Under the pieces are notes generated by a model. The model was given only the letters and a program-made list of their open reading frames with translations, ran no database searches and was not told the origin of the DNA. A stretch of DNA of 64,000 nt from Bugula neritina (Eukaryota > Bryozoa > Gymnolaemata > Cheilostomatida > Bugulidae), in contig OZ037767.1 in assembly GCA_964035545.1 (NCBI GenBank), positions 23,293,128 through 23,357,127 on the forward strand, read 5' to 3'. Shown one piece after another: positions 49,439-61,400 of the stretch (position 1 is the first letter of the stretch; each line of letters opens with the position of its first letter). The position numbers and the translations under genes are program-made.

Positions 49439-52400
49439 GTATGTATCATAAATGGTATATACACATATATGTTGTGTCATATATACATATCATATCTTAT
49501 ATATGCACACATATTGTGTCATATATTATACACATAGCATATATGCACACATATTTATTGTGTCATATATTATATACATATCATATATACACATATATGT
49601 CAGGTATTATATACGTAGCATGTATAATATACGCACATATATTTTGTGTCATATATTATATACGTAGCATATTTAGTATATACATATCCGTCAAGATTTG
49701 CTAGTCCCACACTATAAGCAAGGATTACTTATATTCATCAGCTCTTGGAGTGTATTTAAGCTGATATCATGACCGAGTATGCATTGTGTTGATATGGTTT
49801 GCTCATCCCAATCTAAGTGGCAGCATTGATAAAAGTATCTCATACTTCACTGGCTTATGATTCTTTGCTGTCACTTGATAATGGTTATAAGAAGAAATTG
49901 TTTGCTTGGTTTAAATATAGACTACATTGAAAACAAATTAGCAGCAGGTTAGTTGTTAATGTAACAACTGTCACTTGGCATCATAAATGAGTAACAAGCG
50001 TGTAATTTAACAACTCTCAAATTTTCTCTGTTGAAGACAATGCTGAACTTATTATAACTTTCATTTATCAACATGATTTCACTGGAATATCAGCCAAGTG
50101 CACTGAATGACATGATAAATTTTTCCTAGTTAGCTAAATCCTTGCATCACTCAATAAACAAGTAACTCACTATTCTTCTAGAATTTTTCTCAAAACATGT
50201 TATGAAACAAGTTAGATGCATAATTTATTTCACCGTTGATTAAATATTTACCCGAAACTCTAAAGGAATGAATAGATGACATGCTTTGATTTACCTAAAC
50301 TGTCAAACTTTACAAAGTTTATGAAGCTGTTTTAAGCAACTAATGTGTATGTTTCCTCATGGCATACAACTACAAATTTAAAATTAATGGAATGACGTTT
50401 ATTAAGAGTACATGGGCATACTTTGTTGTTCAAATAAAATGATATACAAAACATATTTAGAGGTAGATGCTGTATGGAAAGCCAGTGTTCTAGATTAGAA
50501 ATGTATCAAAAGAAGTTATGTTCTCATGATAATTTAAACCCAAATCCCAGACCAAAATTTATTGGGAAAATTAAAAAGACCAGGCTTTTAATTTTTTTCA
50601 CACTACTGCATCTGCCATTCAAGCAATATTTTTGAATGAAGTATTTTTAAACGATGAGAAAATAGAGTATCTTCTTTTACTTTTTTTGAGGATACAGTGA
50701 ATGCATGATAAATCATATTTGATTGATATACAGGTATTACCAATTTTTCATTTGTTAGTTATTTTGAAACAGCTGCCTTTTTAGATGCAGTGTTCTATCA
50801 TCACTGGCATAAGCAGCATACGCAGCCTTTCTGTCATAAAACATAAACCATCGGTGTTGTCATAACATAAATGTTTACTACCATTACCTCATGCTTTTGG
50901 AATGCCGTGAGGCATGACGTCGCGCACGATAATTTTAGTAGCTCTCTGGTCCAATGCAGGGTGTATTGTATAACACGTGATTGATTCATACTGAAACTAA
51001 GCTCCAATTAATTATTATTGCTCGTACATTAGCTACTGGAGGTTGATGTCATCGTGATTCCAAAACATCTAAATTAACATACTAAGATTACGCTTAAACC
51101 AGCCAATGAAATGCTGTAGTTTATAGTTGACTAATTCGAAGACATCAAATCATATCTCTCAAGAGGCTGTCAATAAACAATATAGTTGAAGAAACAAACA
51201 ATAGTTGGATTTTATATACTAGGTCAACTAGACCACTGAGACTAGTGTAACGTCTGTCAATACTGATACATCACTCAGTTTGTTAATATTGATTAGTGGA
51301 TTCACTCCTTGGACTGTCACTATTCCAACTGGTAAGTGTTACCCTTTACTATTTGTTAACACTTAACCTAACCCTATCATTATCATCATTATTATTACTA
51401 TAGCCATGTTTACTTTGAGTTGAACTTGACTAATAGTAAGTCTTACAAGTTTTATTTTCTGTTCCATCCCACTTCTATTAAAAAGAAATAAGTATTGAGA
51501 TAAGAAAATTAGGATAACAAGGTGAAGCCACATGTAAGTCAAAGTTGATAATCATAATGTAAGTAAGAGCTTTAAAAACTTTAAGTATATGTTGATACTT
51601 ATCAAATTTCAAAGCACTCTTAGTCTGATTTCTAAAAAATATTTTGAACACTCATACCACAGTCTGGCCCAGCTTTTTAGTTACGTTTTCACTATATTTC
51701 CCATAACTATTTATTGTGAGATCCTTCATAGTTGTAACATAGCAGCATTCACAGGTGCTGATGAATCTCCTGCAGTACCCTAAACTGGAGGTGTGTAGAG
51801 AATAAAACATAATGACGCCCCTAAGCTGTAGTAAACTTATACATTATACTTATTATTGTTAGAGAATAGAACATATGATCATTATTTTATCACAGAGGCT
51901 CATGAGAGCCCTAGTAAACTTATACATTATGCTGCTGGCATTTAAATTATATTGTAGCTGTGCTGTTGAACTATAACCTAGTACTCTTTTTTATTGCTAT
52001 ATTTACTTCTGCCACTTGTGTAAACACCTCACTAATAGTTATTAATCAGTTATGTAGAATGAGAGTCTGTAAATTAATCCCCCTCCCAACTAGTCAGTAT
52101 AGAAAGTTAGCACAAGTTCATAAGCTAGGGAACTTCTCCTAGGACTTAGGCTATATAAACTCAATAGTGACTTGTGCAACCTTGTTATTTGTGAGGATTA
52201 CTATTTGTAGGGAGTATTCTTTACCATGAGTGGAAATGAGACGACATCAAATATGATGGCGATGGCGTGGGGTGCCGTTTCTGTTCACATCTTAGCTGCG
52301 TTGATCATCTTATTCATGGGTGTAGCGGCTATTGGCAATTTCCTAGTGATGATTTCAATATTAGCAACTAGGAAACAGTGTGACAGGTAATATATTTACT

Positions 52401-55400
52401 TTACTAATGAGACTGACCAGTAGACTGATTATTTGGGGGTAGCTGTATAAGGTATATCTGTAGTAGTTATACATGTATCTGTAGTAGGTATACATGTAGT
52501 AGGGGTAGCTGTAGTAGGTATACATGTATCTGTAGTAAGTATAGCTGTAGTAGGTATACATGTATCTGTAGTAAGTGTAGCTGTAGTAGGTATACATGTA
52601 TTTCTAGTAAGGGAAGCTGTAGTAGGGGTAGCTGTAGTAGGGGTAGCTGTAGTAAGAAAGTACTTCCAGTTAACAGTGTAAAATTCTCTAAGTACATACC
52701 AGCAAAAATTCAAGTCACAAGACCAGGTTCAAACATTCATTAAGCCATTAGAAAATAGACTCCGCATTGCAAAAGCTTTTGCTGCGTGGCTGCTATGTTT
52801 CTGTTGCTCTACAATTTCTGGTGTTAGGAAGTATAGATCTTGTTAGGTCACTTACAAACATTAAGAAATTAGTGGGTCAAGAAGAAAATTGTCTCCATTT
52901 AAAGTAGCCGTTTAGAACTTTTAAATTGATGTTATTGTGTATATAGAGTCACTGGTTTGCCACCAAAATTGTTGACTAGCTGACTTCTATCTCAGAGTAA
53001 AATCAATATCAACATTATAATTAAAATAATTATAAGTTCTCTCACTATTTGCCCATTATTGTACATGTACACTGACTGTCACCAACATTATGTATTAGTG
53101 CCACAAGATGATTGCACCTATTGCAACATTCAAGTGTGGTAAGATATTGCTATGTAGTGTATTCTGTTGTCTGTTGCAGGGGGTATATTTTTCTCTTCAA
53201 CTTATCACTGGTGGATTTCCTCACAGCAGTGTGTGTTATGCCTATTGCATTCACCACACTGATTAATGGAGACTTTATATTCTCTCCTCCCGTCTGTGAG
53301 TTCAACGGATACACCACTCAGCTCTTCTTCATTGCCAGTATTCACACTCTCATGTATATGGCAGTATACAGGTACACCTTTACTCCAGATCTTGGCTCAT
53401 TCTAATTTATTTTTAAAACCTGGTGACTAACTGTGTTAGAATCATTGTAGTGGGTTACAATCATAGTAGAATGTACTCCATATATGCAGTGTAGAGTTGT
53501 TGAAAATTTGGTGCCAACAAATAGGTATTTGTACAACTCAATGTTGTATATATTCAATAAATTCTATTATGATTATAACCTGCTGCAATGATAATAACAA
53601 TACATCTAAACAGAGTTGAGATAATTTGTTAGATTAGTTTATTATTTGAATAACTGTATTTGAGTCTCAATAAGTTTGCCTTTTAAATTCTTTTTAAAAT
53701 TTCCAAAGACTTTGTTTAAAGGATGAAAGTCTAATGGGCTTAAAACTCGATGCTTTTCATAGTTCATGAATATACTATTGTTAAGTTACAATGTTGAATT
53801 AGTATAACACACAGCACCTGCACTACTTGCAACCTGTTTCATTAAGTTTAAATTCCTTTATTTCAGCAAAATCTACTTATCATAATTTGTAACATAATAT
53901 GTAATTTCAAATTGTTTGTTTTGAAAAAAGCTAACCTCTCCACCACTCAATATTATTGCAAACCTACCAGTATGATTACTTAAATAGTAATTCTCAACAA
54001 ATAAAATAGATTTATGCAGCATTAATAGCACTTGTATGTAACCTCCCGGACTGCTAGTTATCCTGGTCTGTCTCTTTCACAGATACATGTCCATATCTAA
54101 CCCCTTCTCCCCTGTTCACCTGTGGAAGATATGCGCAATGATTGCTGCCAGTTGGCTTTCAGCTCTTAGCATTTCTGCTCTCTCTGCCGGAGTACTCAGT
54201 CACTTCCAGTACAAACCTTTTACCACCCAGGTAGGTAATGCTTGCTTCCTCTAATGTAATATACATTATAAACTCTCACTTCCACTATAGTTTTCATCAT
54301 CTTCTTTGGCACAAGTGCTCTGAAACATGGTAGTTGCAACACCAAAATTTTTGCTGCTGTGATATATTTATAACGTCAGGTGTGGTAACCAACATTGGTA
54401 CTAAATCTTGTAACTTGCACCGTTCTTTCTGTGTTGTCAGATTTTATATTGACTCTTATAAATGTATTTTATTTATTGTATAGATAGTATTTACAATCAT
54501 AGTTTTATACTTTTAGACATATCAAAATTATATAAATATATTTATTTTCTTAAACCTAATGTATATAATAGAAAGAGAATGTAAATTATTCAGCACCTGT
54601 TGTAGTGTGGGCCAAGCTATCCCATTGATGTCAGGGGATACATCAATGTAGCTATCATTGCTGGACTCTGCTTTATCCTTCCTCTAGTTGTGGTTCTGTG
54701 TTCATACATCGTGCTGTTTAGGAAGGCCAACAACCTGTTCAAACGTCTAGGAGGTGGGTATTTTCCCACAGTGGACACTAATAAGTAGTTATTAAGGAGT
54801 TGCTCTGCTTATTAAAGTAGGGCTGCACAATAGTATCTCAATTTATTTAACTATAGCTTGCTCTGTAAAGTAGGTTATAATCAGGTGACTAACTTTAAGT
54901 TAGTACTTACCAATGAGACAGCAGTACTAATAACTTGACAGTACTAGTAACTTGGTAGTACTAGTAACTTGGTAGTACTAGTAACTTGGTGGTACTAGTA
55001 ACCTGGTAGTACTAGTAACTTGGTAGTACTAGTAACTTGGTAGTACTAGTAACCTGGTAGTACTAGTAACTTGGTAGTACTAGTAACTTGGTAGTACTAG
55101 TAACTTGGTAGTACTAGTAACTTGGTAGTACTAGTAACTTGGTAGTACTAGTAACTTGGTGGTACTAGTAACCTAGCAGTACTTGTGTCTTGGCCTCATT
55201 CTAATTGTCGGAGCAACTTTTGATATATTTTGTTAAAACCAAATATTAATCCCATGTACCACTCTTTATAAGCATTTGCTTAAAGTTCAGAAAACAAACA
55301 AATTAATATCACTTATAGATCTGCCTCTTGAGATTTAGGAGATGCAGTTTTGTGTTGATTAATATGGTTCGGTGGAGATGCTGAATTTAACTTACATAAA

Positions 55401-58400
55401 GGCAAATGCTATTTTCTATGCATAAACATGCAGAAGTGTACGCTTAGAGCCTTATTCTATTATAGAATGATTCAAGTACCAGTAAAACTGGAGTTGTTGG
55501 GTTGATATTATGTTAAAAACTACTCCAAGTCCGGGATATCCTGTACACAAGAGTGTAGTAACCTAGCTCAACCCAGAGTTAATCAGAGTCCTGAATTAGC
55601 AACAGGTTATTATATCTACTCTAATATTAGCTGTGTTTTCCAGATCCAGAGTACAGCAACTACAGCCATGAGGCACATGCTGAGCAACGTCACACCACCA
55701 ACACCTTCATCATTATTGTTGTTGGCTTCATAATTTGCTGGACACCAATATTTGTGTATCTGAACTATGCTTCCCTTGCTAGTGACAAGTCCACCATACC
55801 TACTTTACTCAATCCCATTGGTGAGTTACGACCTGGTATTTGTTCCTTTTGTCTCATTCAATAGTAATTCTACCCCTCTCTTTGTAAAAACCCAACTGAG
55901 CCTCAATTTTGTGTTACCTGATAACAGCTGAAGATCAAATATTAAACTGATGATACATGAAAATAACATTTACTGACTGAATAATATTGTGAACACATGT
56001 TAATAGAGCTTGAACAGGACTTTCATAACTGATTGCACCGTCACGCTCTCTGTTGCTTCAGCTTGTTTCCAGGAAGTTTTTAAAGTTACTTATTGCTGGA
56101 CTGTGTTCATAAATATTGCATAACAGATGATTGTGCACTGGACTATACAAGATATATTTGGCTAACTTTTACTACTGCTATCATTTATTTATTATTGTTT
56201 TGTAGTATACTGGTTTAGTTATTTCAACTCTGCCATCAACCCATTTATTTATGGCTTCCGTACTCCAATATTTAAAAGACTGAGGACTCTTATATGTGGC
56301 TGTGTGAATACGAAGCCTTCTTCATCTCACAACTGGTCTATACAGAACCTTGAACATGATGGAGCAAAAGCTAAATCCATTTCATCAGATGTTAGTGGTG
56401 TCATAGTCAACGTTGTATACCCAATAAAAACTGGCAATAATAATGGGCTAGAAGAGAGCAAGGACCAGCTGAACACGTAGCTTCTTCGCCACTGCGTACA
56501 TTTATATTAATTTATTTCTCTTCTCTGTACCTAGTTTGCCGTCCTCAAAAATTTAGACTGATTTAGAATTTAGTGATACCATTCAATTCGTTAATTTGTC
56601 AGCTTTATGAAGTTTTATGATATTAATTTTAATTTATATATGTTTTTAATTATGCTATTATATTTTTTTTTTCAGTTTTATGTTTTAGATTTAAATGATT
56701 TGGTAAGCCAGTGGTATTAACTAATACGTTCTGGTTTTACCCAAATTGTATTTATATTATTTTTGTATTGAAGACCATACACCTGTTCATTTTATCACAA
56801 TCTGTTCATATTGCTGTTAAGGTTTACATGCTAATCATTTGGTTAATGCAGGGCCTAATGCTTTGGTTAACTGCAGCTTTGTTGTGTAGCAAACCTCAAC
56901 CCCATACTTTTTGTTCAGTATTGAAATATAATAAACTGAATTAATAATTTATAACAATCGTATTCAGTAGCCTAATCTTATCTCCTCATATTTGTCTATC
57001 CCCCCAATTTCGCCTTTATTCAAAGTAACTCAACTTGGGTTAATACATTTGAGGTAGCTTTAACGTTGTTCCTTTAAGGTTTGTACATGTAAGGTTATAT
57101 GCTGATGAACACCTATCATTATTCTCTATTTAGTATCCTGTGAACACGGCTGCGTTCTACTCTGCTTAACCCAAGTCAATATAGTTGTTTCTGTGTTTTT
57201 ACAGGGGAACTTAAAAAGGAATCTCTGTACAGTGAGGAAGGAGGAATAAAACTCAAATATGAAACTGGTAGGATTTTGTGTTATATAAAAGTGAAATTTT
57301 AACTGGAAATATGTACAATTTGTATTAATTGTACCCGGCATTAAACACAAGTGCTGTTTAGAATTATTTTGTGTTGGTTTAAGCTGTTTTATGCCACCAG
57401 TTTCTGTGATTATGTGTAATTGAAACATTTGGACAAAGTTATGTACTCCATTAATCATTTTAATTAGTTTTAAAACTTGTGTATATAATTAATCACGCTT
57501 AACATTTTTCCTGATTCGTTATTTATGTATAGGTGCTAGCTAATGGCATTATGTGCACCATAATGAACTTTAGTGGAAAAATCAAAACCTAAAATTCAGG
57601 ACTAGTTGTTGTGGTACAATAATGAGTCGTTGGCCAAGTTGAGAACGTTTTTTAATAGAAATTCGTAAAAACTATTAATTTGAAGTTATTATACCTTTGG
57701 CTTCATTATCTATCCTACAGTCATTATGAGGGACAGCGGCTGTTGCATGAAGCCATAGTAGTATGGTTTCATGTCAGTTTTGGAATTACTTAATTCCTGT
57801 ACCGTATTTTTATATCCAACATAATTTGTATTTGTTTGGATTATTTCATCAACCTAAATAGTTGTGATTTTAATGGAATATTTTTATTTGTCATTCATAG
57901 TTTTGATTATTTTAATTATTAATATTCCTGATGATGTGCTAGTGCTGTCTGTGTTGCTTTAAACACATAAGTTGTATAGTATATCGTATATTGACTAGTT
58001 GTGTATTCATTGCATAACATATGCATGGTGTTATTTTATAGATGGCAATAGTAAAACATCTATAATAACATTTACTTGTAACGCTGAAAGTGACCAGACG
58101 GAGTTGCGATTCCTCAGCAACGATGGAGTTATTGTGAGATTCCAAGTGTCTACCCCTTATGTTTGTCCACCTGTAGAGAGTGCCAATTGCAGCAGGTAAA
58201 CTTACTGGTCACTAAGGATATATACCTGACGAATGTTGTTTCCTTGACACATACACTCTGATACACTGCCTTTCCATGGCGACGCATTGTGTGAATAGAT
58301 GCTCATATGTTTGAATTCGTGGTTGCGGCGATCATGAACTTATAGTTGTAGTTTCATTCGATGCAATTGTTTCCAAACATCGAATGAAAACCCATTCGCA

Positions 58401-61400
58401 TTACTTGAAGCTTGGAAATGCAGTGATAATGTATCGAATCAATACTACACTAACTTTGTCCACATGTGTTTACGCTTAAAGAAATATTTTATTTCTCAAT
58501 TCAGTTAATAAACATTAAGCTATAATTCCGGCTGTTATAGTATCATTGGTAAATTGAATATTCTAGAACATTTGGTGACGATACGTTTGATTTGTCTTCT
58601 CTCACCTTACACGGAGCAAACTATATCTCAAGATTACGGTCTACCCCAGGAGATATTTATTACTATACCAACATTTGTCACCGCCTTATAGCCACTACAG
58701 AGGCTGCAGGCTGCCCAGCCGGTTCGGCAGCGTGCATGTACAACTCTTCTTCCAAACAGTAAGTATAGGCAACTTGTCACCAATAAATGTCAGATCCTCT
58801 ACCAGTTACCACTGGCTGCTTTACTCATTGTGTATTCATATGACACGATGTCCTTTAGCTTTCTACATGGCATCAAGTTATCAGCTATAGATTTACTTTT
58901 AAATGCAAAAATTTTTGAATGGAAATGTAGAAAATAAATGTAGTTTTAATAGTACAATTGTATGTATTGTACTAGCGAGTTAGTAGAGGTTTTAAAATCT
59001 GCTCAACAAAATGTCTTCAATATAATATTGTAAAGATAACTTTTCAAAATAAGTTATCAATATATCATATGTCATTATGATAGGCTCCATAGAGTGAGTA
59101 TATATAGAATAGGCGTGATAGAGTGAGTACGTATACATAATGGAGTAGGCTAGTTATAAACTCTGCCTTCTCTCTTTTAGATACACTTCACTAGGGAAAC
59201 TAACATCTACCAAGCCTGATTTTATACACAAAATGGGCTCCTTTCTATATCTACAATATGACAATGGCGACAAGTGTCCAACTAACACCTCCGCACTTTT
59301 ACAAACTCTTATTTTGCTAAGATGCGTCGAGGGACCAGTAAGTAGAACATTCGATTGCATTTCTTGCCACTTGATGTATCCACTAGAGAAATAGGTTCTT
59401 CGCATTATTTATACTTTTCTTAGCAACTCTAAACTGTACAAGTTTTATAAATTATAGTATCCAGGTTTTGATTGCTTCTGGCAATAACAAGTATGCATGC
59501 CGCATGGCAATGACAAGTAAACATATTATGTAGATTACCTCAACTGTGTAGTTTATAACTACCTTGCCAGGCATTTATCAATTGAATTTAATTTATTGGA
59601 TTTTAATTTATGATTATAACTGTAGTTTTGAACTATGTTCATGTATACAGTTTGATGTAGTGTGCAACTACATATTTTCTGCACTGTGTTGTAATTGACT
59701 AATGCTGAAGGTTTATACACATGGTGTACGAGTATTTTGTTCTATGAAATCCTTAGAGAACGAGTAGAATAGAGGTAGGCACCGCCATTAAAGACTGTCG
59801 GCAAGACTTCATACTAGAGTCACCTGCAGCTTGCCCAGTCAAATCAGCAGGAGATGCTAAGTGTGGTGAAATTGGTACGTATGCACTTAAAATTCGAAAA
59901 GTTTGACTGTCTATACATTTCTATTTTTATACAGCAGAGAAATTTTTCTCAAACAAATATGTGGTGTACTGGAGCCTTTTTCACATCTCTTTTAAATTAT
60001 GAGTTTTAACCAGCACGTTTTTTTGCAAAAATCATCTTTTAACCAAACTCTGACACTACCAGTCTTGTAGGTATTTAGTTACTATCACAATGTCCCAAGT
60101 CAGAAATTTCTAAACCGTAATTACAGTGCTCCCTCTGTATCTCACTAAGTAGTGGGTCTCGAAACCTTCATCCATGATATAGTGGAATACCAGATTTAAC
60201 TCACGGATTCGTTAAATTTAGCCATTTTGTCTCTATGCACCCTTACATAAGCCATAAAAAGGATCCAAGCCCTTCTCATGACTTTCGTGAGAAAAGGAAC
60301 TGTGAGATATGGAGGGAGCAATGTATTAGTACTATAGTGACCCAATCATTTGTAGCACAACTCCATGTTTATGTATAGACTGTAATATTTGTTCACAGCT
60401 GGGTTTGACACCAATGCATTGAAGAAGCAGTACCGAATCAGCTCCGAAGAACACGATTATATTCTGAATTTTTGTCAAAACTCTGGCTCTTTGGATTCGG
60501 ATGTTAAGAAATGTAATAACCAAGCCATGTTTGGTGTTTGCCAAATTTCTAAGAGTTCTGGTCATGAGGAAGTTATAGCTGGAGGCCCTCAGTTGATGTG
60601 AGTTTCTAGAATATACTCTGTCTACTCTGTATACTCTATCTACTCTGTGTACACTGTATACACTGTCTACTCTGTATACTCTGTCTACACTGTATACTCT
60701 GTCTACACTGTATACTCTGTCCACTCTGTATACACTATCTACTCTGTCTACTCTGTATACTCTGCATACTCTGTCTACACTGTATACACTATCTACTCTG
60801 TCTACACTGTATACACTGTCTACTCTGTCTACACTGTATACACTATCTACTCTGTCTACACTGTATACACTATCTACTCTGTATACTCTGTCTACACTGT
60901 ATACACTGTCTACACTATCTTCTCTGTATAAACTATCTACTCTGTCTACACTGTATACTCTGTCTATTTTGTCTACACTGTATACACTACCTACAGTCTA
61001 CATTGTATACACTATCTACTTTGTCTATTCTGTATACTTTATCTACTCTGTCTACACTATCTTCTCTGTATACTCTGTATACTCTAGATCTTTCAATTTA
61101 GTCACTATGTTAATTATGCTACAGTAGATATCAGATAAACTCATAGACAACCAGTAAAGCTATTAGTTTTTCTGTAGTGGATATACAGTAAAGGTTATAC
61201 AACTGTATAGGCATTGCTTCTTTGTGCTGAGCTGTAGGGATGTGAGATTCTTAGGGCAATATGGTAATAGCCATCTTAACATCTGCTGTCATTATAGAGC
61301 AATGAAGGAGACGTCACAGCTGATTTTCAACTTCACTGGCGGTGCAACGTGTGCACACGCCACTGGTAGCGTGAAGAGAAATGTGGTGCTGACTATGTTC

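Noticed and set aside
51235-51331. Exon-like stretch with acceptor and GTAAGT donor (TTETSVTSVNTDTSLSLL)
   Set aside because: Its phase fits neither CI-MPR exon 19 nor the GPCR start exon, and the peptide does not resemble an MRH repeat or a signal peptide.
60332-60931. Tyr-Ser-Val repeat frames on both strands
   Set aside because: Product of the TCTACACTGTATAC minisatellite in CI-MPR intron 25. The true exon 25 ends at 60597 on the plus strand.
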